This document shows positions 35,093 to 43,826 of a stretch of 64,000 bases of DNA, one piece after another (position 1 is the stretch's first letter; the number at the start of each line of letters is the position of its first letter). The position numbers and the translations under genes are program-made. This DNA is from JAJYIW01 sp963781665. GTDB lineage: Bacteria > Chloroflexota > Anaerolineae > Anaerolineales > Anaerolineaceae. The notes below the pieces were generated by a model. That model was given only the letters and a program-made list of their open reading frames with translations. It was not told the DNA's origin and made no database searches. The DNA lies in assembly GCA_963781665.1 (NCBI GenBank), contig CAWAGA010000002.1, positions 124,001 through 188,000 on the forward strand, read 5' to 3'.

Positions 35093-35549
35093 CACAACCT
35101 TCCTCAACCGCTAAGGTCATATTGGCTAATAGATCGGCGGCTTTAGCAATACCCTGGATTACAGCTTGTGGGCGCGGCGGGCAGCCAGGGACAAATAAGT
35201 CCACCGGGATCGTACCGACAACGCCATTCAATACCGTTGGGCTGCCAGCAAAAACGCTTCCTGTTTTGGGGCATGAACCGATCGCGACCACGACTTTAGG
35301 GTGGGGAATCTGGCTATATATAGCCAATAATGCATCATGAGTGCGCAGTGTCAGGGGACCTGTAATGAGCAGAATATCCGCATGCTTGGGACTGCCTTCG
35401 CGGCGAATACCTAACTGTTCCGCATCGTAGCGTGGCGTCATGCAAGTCATAACTTCAATATCACAGCCATTACACGATCCGGTGTTCACCAGGTAAATCC
35501 ACGGAGAGCTCCTACGAGCTTTGCTCATTAATTGTTTGAACAGGTTCAT
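35085..35549 (-). CDS. Hydrogenase small subunit NuoB-like (CooL/EchC)
   Basis: A 154-residue iron-sulfur subunit. The four ligands of the single proximal 4Fe-4S cluster are visible: GSCNGCD (two Cys), the Cys of AIGSCPKTG and PGCPPRP. It pairs with the large subunit to form the catalytic core. Short like CooL and EchC, with no extra clusters. Confidence 0.93.
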   Translation of the reverse strand: MNLFKQLMSKARRSSPWIYLVNTGSCNGCDIEVMTCMTPRYDAEQLGIRREGSPKHADILLITGPLTLRTHDALLAIYSQIPHPKVVVAIGSCPKTGSVFAGSPTVLNGVVGTIPVDLFVPGCPPRPQAVIQGIAKAADLLANMTLAVEEGCDE

Positions 35550-35614
35550 CTTCCAATCTCCACGAAGCGAGCTGCAACCAAATCCGTAATAATGCAGCCT
35601 GCCTAATTATTGCC

Positions 35615-36802
35615 CTAAATCGTCAATAATCCCGTCACCCAGGCAGGGAACAAGCCAGCAATGATTATCGCCAACGCCAGCACTGCCAGCACACCAGCAG
35701 CGAGAACCGGTTCCTGCCGGATGTCCTCTTTGGTCTGCGGTGTACCAAACCAGACCCGATGAATGGCGCGCACATAGTACAGCAAGGTGATGACCGAAGC
35801 AACCGATAAGCCAGCAAGCAGCCACGGTCCACCGTATTGTGTGCCTGCCAGGTAAACACGCCACCGTCCTGCAAAACCCAACAAAGGCGGAACACCTATC
35901 ATACCTAAAGCGGCAGTAATAAAAGCCGCTCCACATATCGGGTAGCCAGCCAACAGGCCATGACTGTTATCCAGCGTCAGCGGGTTGCCACGCTGCTTTT
36001 CTACCACACCAACCGCGCCAAAAAGGATCATCTTTTCCAGAGCGTGGCACAGTGCACCGATCAATGCTCCAGTCATGCCCAGGCCAGGACCGATTAATAC
36101 CCCCAACAACAAATAACCCAGGTCATCCATCGTCGAGAAAGCCAACATGCGTTTGAGGTTATGCTGCGCCAGCGCCATTATAGCGCCTCCAAAAATGGAG
36201 AGCAGTGCTACCGTGAGCCAGACTGGCGCAAAATTCGTGAATACCCAAGCAGCACTCTGGCGTAATTCGACCAGTTCAGTAAAAGCCGCAATATCTACGA
36301 CCGAGATGATCAAAACAGTAGTCATCGGAGCTGCTGATTCTGCTACACCGGGCAGCCAAAAATAAAAAGGGACCAACGCCAGCTTTATGCCAAAGCCGGT
36401 GATGAGCAGCGCGGCGGTCAGTTTGCTGAGTAATGGCTCTGTCGACATATTTGCCTGGCCCACCAGGTACAGGCCTATCATCATAAAAAGGATCGCCGGT
36501 GCCAGCAGTACCAGGTAGCGTTTGGCCGCGGTTACAGCTTGTGGCGTTCCCTGCACCATTACCATAGCCACTGCTGCAAAAGAAGCTGCGTCTATCAACA
36601 CAACACGCAGTAACCCTTCGCTAAATATAAACGCTGTCATAATCAAGATAGCCACCAAAATCAACAGTCCCCACCAACACCGTCCACCTTGCGGTACGGC
36701 TCGAGCGTACAGCGCCATGCTGGTAAGAATCACGAAAAACAGGCCGCAGAAAATTGGACTGCTGGACAATGTGGTGGTCAATGCTGCTGTTTGTGCAAAC
36801 AT
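35615..36802 (-). CDS. Proton-translocating antiporter-like subunit (NuoN/MrpD type), short form
   Basis: A 395-residue membrane protein of the proton_antipo_M family: KLALVPFYFWLPGVAESA and QHNLKRMLAFSTMDDLGYLL are the conserved helices with the lysines used in ion conduction. At 395 residues it is about 100 shorter than typical NuoN/MrpD (480-500), missing N-terminal helices; the frame shows no break. It is the second antiporter-like subunit in this operon, whereas CooMKLXUH has only one. Confidence 0.87.
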   Translation of the reverse strand: MFAQTAALTTTLSSSPIFCGLFFVILTSMALYARAVPQGGRCWWGLLILVAILIMTAFIFSEGLLRVVLIDAASFAAVAMVMVQGTPQAVTAAKRYLVLLAPAILFMMIGLYLVGQANMSTEPLLSKLTAALLITGFGIKLALVPFYFWLPGVAESAAPMTTVLIISVVDIAAFTELVELRQSAAWVFTNFAPVWLTVALLSIFGGAIMALAQHNLKRMLAFSTMDDLGYLLLGVLIGPGLGMTGALIGALCHALEKMILFGAVGVVEKQRGNPLTLDNSHGLLAGYPICGAAFITAALGMIGVPPLLGFAGRWRVYLAGTQYGGPWLLAGLSVASVITLLYYVRAIHRVWFGTPQTKEDIRQEPVLAAGVLAVLALAIIIAGLFPAWVTGLLTI

Positions 36803-36841
36803 CTGATTCGACCTCTTAATTCAACCAAGCGGCATTCTCCT

Positions 36842-38719
36842 TCAAATCACAAAGACCGCTGCCAATACCAATATCCCCACAACCAACGCTGCCCACAGCG
36901 GGTGGCTTTCGACGGCCGGTGTGAACCGGGCTGTCAGACGCTCCGATGAGACCCGTACCCAGCGCCAGGCGAATAAATAGGCTGGGTCGGGATCAATGAC
37001 ATGGTAAATTGGTTCGATTGAGCTCTCCGCCAGGCTGATAAAATCCGCCGCACTGACCATTTCATCGCCAGCCAGAACCGGGTCTCCGCCGGTAAAAACA
37101 GTCACGACCTGGGCTTTACCTGGATGGGGTACCCGACTGATTAAGTAGATCAGCGATCCCACCAACAATGCGACCAGGACAATCCCTGCGCCAAGCGTGA
37201 TCTGCACGCCAGCTGAAGAAGTACGTACACCAAACCATGAAATTTGATCTACGAGGGTAAAGCCCAGGTGCTCGATTGCCGGTGAAACGAGTGACTGGAT
37301 CAATATCTGCGGTGCAACCCCAAAAATCACCAGGGTTGAACCCAGCAAACCCATGCCCATCTTCATTGTCAAAGGCGCATCTTTTATTTTTTTGCTCAAG
37401 AGATATGTTGGTGTGCTGCCGAAGAAGATCGTCGTCGTGGCTCTTAAAAAAGTTAGCGCGGTAAATATACTGATAAACCAGGCAATAAATACCACAATAT
37501 AATTACCGGTGATCAATGCGGAATCCAATACCAGCCACTTAGCCACGAAACCATTCAAAAGCGGAACACCGCTAATCGCCGCCGCCGCCAGTAACCACAC
37601 GGTCGTCGTGAAGGGCATATAAGCTGATAACCCGCCTAACTTATGCATATCACGTGTCCCCGTCCTTTTTTGGACAGCCCCTGCGCAAAGGAAGAGTGTG
37701 CCCTTGAACAAACCGTGACTGATCGTATAAAATAACGCTGCAGTCAGGGAAAGGCTGGTCCCTAACCCCAATGCGGTCACGATATAACCCAATTGGCTGA
37801 CCGTGCTAAAAGCCAGCATTCGCTTGAGATCGGTCTGGACGAGGGCAAACAAGATTCCGGTTATCATTGTGATACAGCCGATGACGATAACCAGATCGTG
37901 CCATCCGGTTTGCCAGACTCCTAACGAATACATGCGAGCAATCAGATATATACCTGCCTTAACGTAGCAGGCCGAATGTAACAGCGCCGATACCGGTGTA
38001 GGCGCATTCATCGCTTCAGGGATCCAGGTGTGTAGCGGGAATTGGACCGATTTGGCAACTGCGGCTAAAAACATCAACAAGAAGACGCCGGTTGTAAATG
38101 CGCCAGACACAGCCGGGTTGGTCCAGGTGAAGGTTCCGCTGCGGACGAAAATCAGAATGATGGCTGCCAATAAACCATAACCAGCCAGGTGGGTCATCAC
38201 CAGTACTTTACGAGCGCCATTGACTGCCGCCTCTTCGTGATACCAGAATCCCACGAGGAAATAGGAACACAACCCGATCAACTCCCAACAATAATAGAGG
38301 ATCAAAAGGTTGTCCGTAAAGACCAACAGCACCAGACCGGCGATGAATGCCAGCATCAGGATATAGAACCGGGTTATCCCCTCTTCTTCGTCAGCCATAT
38401 AGGCAACCGAGTACAACAAAATGGCACAGCCGATACCGGTTGCCATGACCGCAAAAATGAGGCTGATGGCATCTACGTGAAGATTCAAGGCAATCTGTTG
38501 GTCCCAGGGAAAAAGCGGCAGGTCAATGGCCCCCTTTCCCACGAATGCAATCATCGCTAACGTTGCCCCCGCTGCCACCAGATCTACGCCAAACGCCAAC
38601 CAACCCTTCCCGGAGCGTGTCAGTATTGGCGCTAAGCCCACTTCCAGTAAGATCCCTAAGGCCAATACAGCCAGGGGAATAACAGTTATCCATCCTTGCA
38701 TCATCACAATCGTCTGCAC
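36842..38719 (-). CDS. Proton-translocating antiporter-like subunit (NuoL/CooM type)
   Basis: A 625-residue membrane protein of the NuoL family, with about 14-16 hydrophobic segments. Conserved elements: NLLILYYCWELIGLCSYFLV with the key Glu, SVQFPLHTWIPEAMNAPTPV with the key Lys/His, and DLKRMLAFSTVSQLGY. The C-terminal extension (residues about 500-625) carries a charged segment and a final helix, comparable to the NuoL lateral helix. It would couple hydrogen evolution to proton or sodium export. Start is GTG 38719; ATGs at 38704/38701 are alternatives without a better ribosome binding site. It lies 41 bp after the AOR gene. Confidence 0.9.
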   Translation of the reverse strand: MQTIVMMQGWITVIPLAVLALGILLEVGLAPILTRSGKGWLAFGVDLVAAGATLAMIAFVGKGAIDLPLFPWDQQIALNLHVDAISLIFAVMATGIGCAILLYSVAYMADEEEGITRFYILMLAFIAGLVLLVFTDNLLILYYCWELIGLCSYFLVGFWYHEEAAVNGARKVLVMTHLAGYGLLAAIILIFVRSGTFTWTNPAVSGAFTTGVFLLMFLAAVAKSVQFPLHTWIPEAMNAPTPVSALLHSACYVKAGIYLIARMYSLGVWQTGWHDLVIVIGCITMITGILFALVQTDLKRMLAFSTVSQLGYIVTALGLGTSLSLTAALFYTISHGLFKGTLFLCAGAVQKRTGTRDMHKLGGLSAYMPFTTTVWLLAAAAISGVPLLNGFVAKWLVLDSALITGNYIVVFIAWFISIFTALTFLRATTTIFFGSTPTYLLSKKIKDAPLTMKMGMGLLGSTLVIFGVAPQILIQSLVSPAIEHLGFTLVDQISWFGVRTSSAGVQITLGAGIVLVALLVGSLIYLISRVPHPGKAQVVTVFTGGDPVLAGDEMVSAADFISLAESSIEPIYHVIDPDPAYLFAWRWVRVSSERLTARFTPAVESHPLWAALVVGILVLAAVFVI

Positions 38720-38760
38720 TTACCCAAATTTTGACCGGCGTAAGATCCTAGAGAGGTAAA

Positions 38761-40494
38761 TTACCCCGGCTGGTTTTCAGCCCATCCACGCTTCTGATAA
38801 TATTCGTTCAACATATCTACAGAAAAGCCTTCAGATAGCCGTTCAGGCAATCTGTCGTCCGAATTTAGCAATCCAGCTTTCGAGTTCCAGGTGCGTTCCT
38901 GGTTCCAGATTCGTTCGCCGGCGGTGACTAATCTATTGGCGTCGTAATTCACGCCGGTGAGAGGGCTCAACAATGCACCAACTTCTTCCATCCCTATGGA
39001 AAGCTGAGTGTAAATGCATAGACCTGAAGAATCCAATACTGCGGCCCTATTTTGAAAGTCGATCACTCTCTGGACATCATCGCTTTGGGAATTTACGACC
39101 TTCTTCCTGGATCCATCCGCCAGGCTGCTGGTCGTTATCGCGGCTAACAGGTGGGCATCTCCCCAGTTACTGGTGGCATAATCCAGAGCCACTTCTGGGA
39201 ACACACGCGGGTCACAGGCTGTCATCTCCTGCTTTTTTATACTCATTGATACCTCGGCGTGCCCAAACCGCTCCGCCAGGCGATAAGAACCCTGTGCCAT
39301 TTGCTCGCCAAAATCCTGTCGCATGGCCGTTTTTTGGATCATTTCTGGAAGAAGACCTTTATTATCAAAGTGCAAATCTACCCGGGACTCCTTCTTGGTA
39401 ATAAAGTTATTCTCAGATAATTCCATGGCACAGGCAAGTACGGCCCCCATACTGGCGGCATCCAACCCCAGCCGGTTACATTCTGAATTCGCCCTGATGA
39501 TGCTACCCAGTTCTCCGATTCCACAATCCGGACCTAAAGCCCAGGCAGCTGCTAAATCCGGTCCTGCGCTCAAAATGTCATTCTGAGCACAGGAAATCCG
39601 GCTGAATTGACGGCAACCGATAATGCAAGCAAAACAGGCAAAGGGCCGCACGAAATAACGGGAAGAAAAAACTTCGCCCTTTATTTTGCCAACCTGAGGA
39701 AAAGTATTATCCTGGAAATTTCGAGCCGGGAGGGCGCCAGCCCCGTTTAGGACATCCATGAATTGCATGGTAGCACCTGCACCGAGCGTCTTTCCGCTGA
39801 ACCCTCCGGAGAATATCTGATTGCGTGCGGCGATAACAGCCTTGCGGAAACCTATCCGATCAGCCATAGTTACCGCGCCGCTTCCACGCACGGCAATCGC
39901 TTTGAGATTCTTGGAACCCATCACCGCGCCGGAACCGGTATGCCCATCCGGATATAAAAGATCGTTAACGATGTTTGCAAAATAGACCAGGTTTTCACCA
40001 GCCGGTCCAATACACACCACACTGGCAGATTCACCAATTGCTTTACGAACAAATTCAGTCGTTTCGGGAATATCCTTTCCCCACAATTCCTGTGCAGCGA
40101 TAATTTTCACCTGGTCGTCATTGATTGACAAATAAACCGGGGTTTTGGCCCTTCCTTCGATAATCAGCAGGTCGTAACCAGCATATTTGAGCTGCGCTCC
40201 GAAGGAACCACCACAACTAGAAGCGGTTAGCGTACCCGATAATGGTCCTTTTGCTACGATATTGAATCGCCCGCTTGAAGGCGCAAATGTGCCGGTTAAC
40301 AGGCCTCCGGCAAATATTTGCTTACTCTCCGGTGCCAGTGGATCGATGCTGGCATCCATTTCATCAGTTAAAAAGCGTACCGCCAATCCTCTTCCACCGA
40401 TATACTGCTGTGCCAGTTCCAAATCGAGTGGCTCTTTGGTGATCGAACCCTGGGTCAGGTTTACCCGTAAGACGCTTCCCACCCAGCCGTCCAT
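38761..40494 (-). CDS. aor: Aldehyde:ferredoxin oxidoreductase (tungsten AOR family)
   Basis: A 577-residue enzyme with the family's first-domain motifs: MDGWVGSVLRVNLTQG, YIGGRGLAVRFL, GPLSGTLTASSCGGSFGAQLKYAGYD (part) and GHTGSGAVMGSKNLKAIAVRG, which hold the bis-pterin tungsten cofactor. Cluster ligands are CFACIIGC near residue 290 and a distant Cys in SSGLCIYTQ. The family oxidises aldehydes to carboxylic acids, or runs in reverse, with ferredoxin. Its start overlaps the stop of the upstream ferredoxin gene by 1 nt, and hydrogenase genes follow, so electrons probably flow aldehyde to ferredoxin to hydrogenase. Substrate range is not evident; it is slightly shorter than archaeal AOR (about 600). 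Confidence 0.92.
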   Translation of the reverse strand: MDGWVGSVLRVNLTQGSITKEPLDLELAQQYIGGRGLAVRFLTDEMDASIDPLAPESKQIFAGGLLTGTFAPSSGRFNIVAKGPLSGTLTASSCGGSFGAQLKYAGYDLLIIEGRAKTPVYLSINDDQVKIIAAQELWGKDIPETTEFVRKAIGESASVVCIGPAGENLVYFANIVNDLLYPDGHTGSGAVMGSKNLKAIAVRGSGAVTMADRIGFRKAVIAARNQIFSGGFSGKTLGAGATMQFMDVLNGAGALPARNFQDNTFPQVGKIKGEVFSSRYFVRPFACFACIIGCRQFSRISCAQNDILSAGPDLAAAWALGPDCGIGELGSIIRANSECNRLGLDAASMGAVLACAMELSENNFITKKESRVDLHFDNKGLLPEMIQKTAMRQDFGEQMAQGSYRLAERFGHAEVSMSIKKQEMTACDPRVFPEVALDYATSNWGDAHLLAAITTSSLADGSRKKVVNSQSDDVQRVIDFQNRAAVLDSSGLCIYTQLSIGMEEVGALLSPLTGVNYDANRLVTAGERIWNQERTWNSKAGLLNSDDRLPERLSEGFSVDMLNEYYQKRGWAENQPG

Positions 40495-40973
40495 TATTTC
40501 CCCTCCAGGATGGCATCTTTGATCCGGGCGGCATAATCCTTATTACGCGCCCGAGAAGCTAACGAGTCGTCAACGAATTCCAAAGCGCCAGTAGGGCAGA
40601 ATTGAACGCAGTTAGGATTTCCGCCGCATAGGTCGCATTTTTCAATTGTGCCACTAACCTCTGCGAAAGCAATGCTGCCAAATGGACAGGCTTGCACGCA
40701 CATACGACAATGGATGCACTGGCTGTCACGTAAGACAATCGCCTGCGTTTTCGGGTTACGTGAGAGCGCTCCGGTCGGGCAAATAGACATGCAGGGTGCA
40801 TCGTCGCATTGCTGGCATAACACTGGTACTGAGATGCCTTCATTTTCCCAGGTATACACCTGGATGCGTGAAACCACCGGACGGAATGAACGTTGGTGTA
40901 AGAACGAACACATCAAAATGCAAATCTGGCACCCTGTGCAAATCTCTGGATGAACGTTTATATGTTTGGTCAT
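40494..40973 (-). CDS. Four-cluster ferredoxin-like electron transfer protein (HycB/DmsB type)
   Basis: A 159-residue protein with 16 cysteines in four motifs: CTGCQICILMC, CQQCDDAPCMSICP, CIHCRMCVQACP and CDLCGGNPNCVQFCP. This pattern holds four 4Fe-4S clusters, as in electron-transfer subunits of molybdenum/tungsten enzymes. The start is ATG 40973 with GGTGGG upstream; 11 more codons are open further upstream. It is the first gene of the AOR-hydrogenase operon and is probably the electron partner of AOR. Confidence 0.92.
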   Translation of the reverse strand: MTKHINVHPEICTGCQICILMCSFLHQRSFRPVVSRIQVYTWENEGISVPVLCQQCDDAPCMSICPTGALSRNPKTQAIVLRDSQCIHCRMCVQACPFGSIAFAEVSGTIEKCDLCGGNPNCVQFCPTGALEFVDDSLASRARNKDYAARIKDAILEGK

Positions 40974-41041
40974 GTTCCCACCACAAATGTAGAATATAGC
41001 ATTCATCCAATACTTTTCGTATGGAATTAAATCATATTAAA

Positions 41042-41059
41042 TTGTGTATTTTGGCACAA
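41042..41059. promoter_or_regulatory. Rex-like redox operator upstream of the AOR-hydrogenase operon
   Basis: TTGTG (41042-41046), 8 bp, CACAA (41055-41059): an 18-nt perfect inverted repeat with the half-sites and spacing of the Rex site TTGTG-N8-CACAA. On the minus strand it overlaps a possible -35 box, with TATGAT 17 bp downstream of TTGTGC, about 70 bp before the ATG at 40973. Rex senses the NADH/NAD+ ratio and represses fermentation genes; its use here is inferred. Confidence 0.5.
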
Positions 41060-41070
41060 ATGTCATGCCT

Positions 41071-41847
41071 TTAATCCCCCATGTCACCCAATTCGTAAAG
41101 GACAAGTGCCGCAGCGACCACCGCAGCAGTCTCAACTCGCAAGATGCGCAGGCCTAGGCTGACCGGGAGAAGGCCCCGGGTTTTGGCCAACGCCACTTCT
41201 TCATCCGAAAATCCGCCCTCCGGGCCGATCAAAATGGCAATTCCAGGTTCATCGAGAACTTTCGCGCCAGGTGGGACAAATTCCGCGAGCATCTCGCGAA
41301 GTGAACGCCGGTTTGAGGAGTGGTATTCCCCTTCCCAGGGAATCAGCGCCAGGCTGCTATCTGTTACGGCCTTTTCACAGGCAGCAGCAAAAGTCAGCGG
41401 CGGATTGATCTGTGGGATGCGACCTCTCTGGGACTGCTCTGCTGCCTCCTGGACGATTTTACGCCAGCGCGGGAGCTTTTTACCCACCTCACCAGCATCC
41501 TGCACGAGGCTGCGGCTGGAAATCACGGGGGTGAACTCAGCCGCGCCAACCTCGGTGCATTTTTGCAGCATCCATTCGAACTTTTCGCGCTGGGTCAGGC
41601 ATAAATAAAGCGCCAGTCGCACCTGCGGCTCTCCCCCAGCTGGCTGAGTGGAAACGATCTTGCCGATGGCCTGGCGAGGGGCTAACTGGCGTAATTCAAC
41701 CTCGAACTCTGACCCTTCATTATCGAGAACGACCAGCCGTTGACTGGCTTGCAAGCGCAGGACGTGGATGAGCTGGTGAGTGATCTCGGCCGGAAAATGG
41801 ACTTCACCATCCACGATGCACCCAGCCGGGAGAAAAAAACGGTGCAC
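41071..41847 (-). CDS. rsmE: 16S rRNA m3U1498 methyltransferase
   Basis: A 258-residue SPOUT-family methyltransferase. The N-terminal PUA-like domain (MHRFFLPAG, HVLRLQASQRLVVLDNEG) and the C-terminal knot motifs are clear: KCTEVGAAEFTPV, IGPEGGFSDEEV and SLGLRILRVETAAVVA. It methylates N3 of U1498 in 16S rRNA. It follows rsmI after 3 bp as last gene of a four-gene minus-strand set. Confidence 0.95.
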   Translation of the reverse strand: MHRFFLPAGCIVDGEVHFPAEITHQLIHVLRLQASQRLVVLDNEGSEFEVELRQLAPRQAIGKIVSTQPAGGEPQVRLALYLCLTQREKFEWMLQKCTEVGAAEFTPVISSRSLVQDAGEVGKKLPRWRKIVQEAAEQSQRGRIPQINPPLTFAAACEKAVTDSSLALIPWEGEYHSSNRRSLREMLAEFVPPGAKVLDEPGIAILIGPEGGFSDEEVALAKTRGLLPVSLGLRILRVETAAVVAAALVLYELGDMGD

Positions 41848-41850
41848 GGT

Positions 41851-42558
41851 TTAACCTTCCTCTTCCATTTCAGCCACTTCGAGCTGAATGCCAGGATCGT
41901 TCCCGGCGATGACCACGGTAAATTCACCACGCAGGTCCATGGTTTCAAGTCGCTCGAGCAGGTCGGATAGAGAGCCGCGCAAAACACATTCGAACAGCTT
42001 GGTCAGATCGTTAGCGATGGCAGCTGGCCGGTCACCATACACAGCCAACGCATCCTGCAAGAATGCTTTCAAGCGGTAGGGGCTTTCATAGAATATCAGG
42101 GTATGAGGCGAACCGGCATCAACCGCCAGAAAGCGCCGGCGAGCGCCGGTTTTGCGGGGCGGGAATCCCCGGAAGGTAAAACTGTGCACCGGCAGGCCCG
42201 ATAAGGTCAGCGCTAACACCAGGGCAGCCGGGCCAGGGATCGCCGTCACCGGCAGGCCGGCCGCGACCGCGGCCCGCACCAGGATGAAGCCGGGATCGGA
42301 AATCCCCGGCGTCCCGGCGTTGGTCACCAGCGCTACCGATTGGCCGGCTTCCAGGGCCGCCATCACTTTGGGGAGTATGCGCTGTTCGTTGTATTCGTGG
42401 AACGAGACTTGCGGCTTTTTAATGTCGAAATGCTTGAGCAGCAGGCCGGTCTTACGCGTATCCTCAGATGCGACCAGGTCCACCGTTCGCAGGATTTCCA
42501 GAGCGCGCAGGGTGATATCGCCCAGGTTACCAATTGGAGTTGCAACCAGGTACAACAT
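41851..42558 (-). CDS. rsmI: 16S rRNA (cytidine1402-2'-O)-methyltransferase
   Basis: A 235-residue tetrapyrrole-methylase-fold protein. Diagnostic segments: LYLVATPIGNLGDITLRALE, VASEDTRKTGLLL, VTNAGTPGISDPG and AIPGPAALVLALTLSGLP. It is shorter than E. coli RsmI (286), as it lacks the C-terminal extension. It makes 2'-O-methyl-C1402 in the ribosomal P site. It starts 2 bp after the HAD gene. Confidence 0.95.
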   Translation of the reverse strand: MLYLVATPIGNLGDITLRALEILRTVDLVASEDTRKTGLLLKHFDIKKPQVSFHEYNEQRILPKVMAALEAGQSVALVTNAGTPGISDPGFILVRAAVAAGLPVTAIPGPAALVLALTLSGLPVHSFTFRGFPPRKTGARRRFLAVDAGSPHTLIFYESPYRLKAFLQDALAVYGDRPAAIANDLTKLFECVLRGSLSDLLERLETMDLRGEFTVVIAGNDPGIQLEVAEMEEEG

Positions 42559-42560
42559 GG

Positions 42561-43175
42561 CTACCCTAATAACTGCTGCATTTCGGTAATTGCCTGATCG
42601 GTACTGCGGAAGTGGACCCCGTGCATCCCAAATTGGCGGGCCGCTTCGACATTTTGAGAGAGATCGTCAACAAAAATAAACTCGTGGGGTTCCACCCCCA
42701 GCCGGTCGACCGCAATCTGATAGATCTGTTTATCCGGTTTGGCGACCTTTTCTTCAGCCGAAATGATAATGTCGTCGACGAGATCGTCAATCTTATAAGC
42801 CCTGGTGAAGGTCTGGCGGGCATCGCTGCCCGCATTGCTGAGAATTGCCGTCCTGTACTGCGGCCTCAAACCCTGCACAAATTTTGCCAGATCCCGGTTC
42901 CAGCGCTTACCGGACAAGGTCGCGCGCATGAACTTGTTGACCAGCACCGGGCTGATTTTCCAACGCCGGGCAACCGCCTCCCACACCTGGGACTCGGGTA
43001 TCCTACCGACGTTAATATCCTTGACGATTTCAAACTCATCCGGCGCAGATAGCATCGCCGAAATAAATGGATCTTCTTTTAATCCCATGATCGCCTGCCA
43101 ACGCCGTGCCCAAACCAAGCTGGGTGTGAAATATAAGACACCCCCAAAATCAAGAATTACAGCCCGAATAGACAT
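42561..43175 (-). CDS. HAD superfamily hydrolase
   Basis: A 204-residue IA-type HAD phosphatase: motif I DFGGVLYF, motif II LSNAG, motif III Lys in KVAKPDKQIY and motif IV FVDDLSQNV. Motif I has GGV where many HADs have DxT/V; the first Asp and the second residue are DFGG, as in epoxide-hydrolase-like and YihX-type HADs, so it may act on sugar phosphates. The substrate is unknown. It is in line with rsmI and rsmE. Confidence 0.88.
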   Translation of the reverse strand: MSIRAVILDFGGVLYFTPSLVWARRWQAIMGLKEDPFISAMLSAPDEFEIVKDINVGRIPESQVWEAVARRWKISPVLVNKFMRATLSGKRWNRDLAKFVQGLRPQYRTAILSNAGSDARQTFTRAYKIDDLVDDIIISAEEKVAKPDKQIYQIAVDRLGVEPHEFIFVDDLSQNVEAARQFGMHGVHFRSTDQAITEMQQLLG

Positions 43176-43196
43176 GGAAATATTGTATCAGAATTT

Positions 43197-43631
43197 CTAA
43201 TGGTCCCACCCACTGAAGTCCCAACTGCTGAGCGTTATACGCAGGTCGGACTTGCGATGCAGCTCAAACTTCGCCAGCACGTTGCGCACGTGGGACTTGA
43301 CCGTATCCGGGGAAATCGAAAGGCGCGCCGCAATTTGCTGGTTGGTATAATCCAGGCAGATCAGGGCCGCCACCTGCTGCTCGCGAGTGGTGAGCTGCTT
43401 CCAGCGGACCAGGTGGATCTCGGCTGCCCGGCGTTGAGCCAGCGCCTGCTCGATTAACTTGGTGGTCATCTGGTTAACCGGGCATCGTTCCTTCCTGGCC
43501 AGGTCCTGGACGGCTTCCTGGATAGCCGGCAAGACCTCGAAAGACACCTGGGGCACACGCCGGTATCCCAACGAGCGCAGGGCTCTTTCCCAAAGGGACC
43601 TGAAGGTTTCACCTCTTTTCATAATTATCAT
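43197..43631 (-). CDS. Small LuxR-type helix-turn-helix regulator
   Basis: A 144-residue protein. The C-terminal 65 residues are a GerE/LuxR DNA-binding domain (LTTREQQVAALICLDYTNQQ, then AARLSISPDTVKSHVRNVL). The N-terminal half is helical, without a receiver domain or known sensor. ATGs at 43631 and 43622 are both possible starts. It is driven by a perfect consensus promoter whose spacer is a palindrome of the GAAC-N4-GTTC type. It heads the HAD-rsmI-rsmE set and is divergent from hydrogenase cluster 2, so it could regulate that cluster; direct repeats ATTACCT at 43742 and 43762 are candidate sites. Confidence 0.82.
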   Translation of the reverse strand: MIIMKRGETFRSLWERALRSLGYRRVPQVSFEVLPAIQEAVQDLARKERCPVNQMTTKLIEQALAQRRAAEIHLVRWKQLTTREQQVAALICLDYTNQQIAARLSISPDTVKSHVRNVLAKFELHRKSDLRITLSSWDFSGWDH

Positions 43632-43653
43632 CCATCTATTACCTTCCGCCTTT

Positions 43654-43682
43654 ATTATAGTAGAACTAATGTTCTATGTCAA
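43654..43682 (-). promoter_or_regulatory. Consensus promoter with GAAC-N4-GTTC palindrome in the spacer
   Basis: On the minus strand TTGACA (43682-43677), a 17-bp spacer and TATAAT (43659-43654). The spacer contains TAGAACATTAGTTCTA (43676-43661), an exact inverted repeat around ATTA. GAAC-N4-GTTC is the core of the LexA box of Gram-positive-type SOS systems; a self-operator for the LuxR-type regulator is the alternative. Confidence 0.65.
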
Positions 43683-43826
43683 GCACGGGCCAGAATGAGA
43701 ATTATTTAATTTTTCCGGGCATTCGTAACCTATTTTTGGTGATTACCTGCACATGACAAAAATTACCTTATGGGGTAACGTTAATCTGTTAGGCTCAAGA
43801 CAAAGTATCATTGGGAGAGATAAGAA

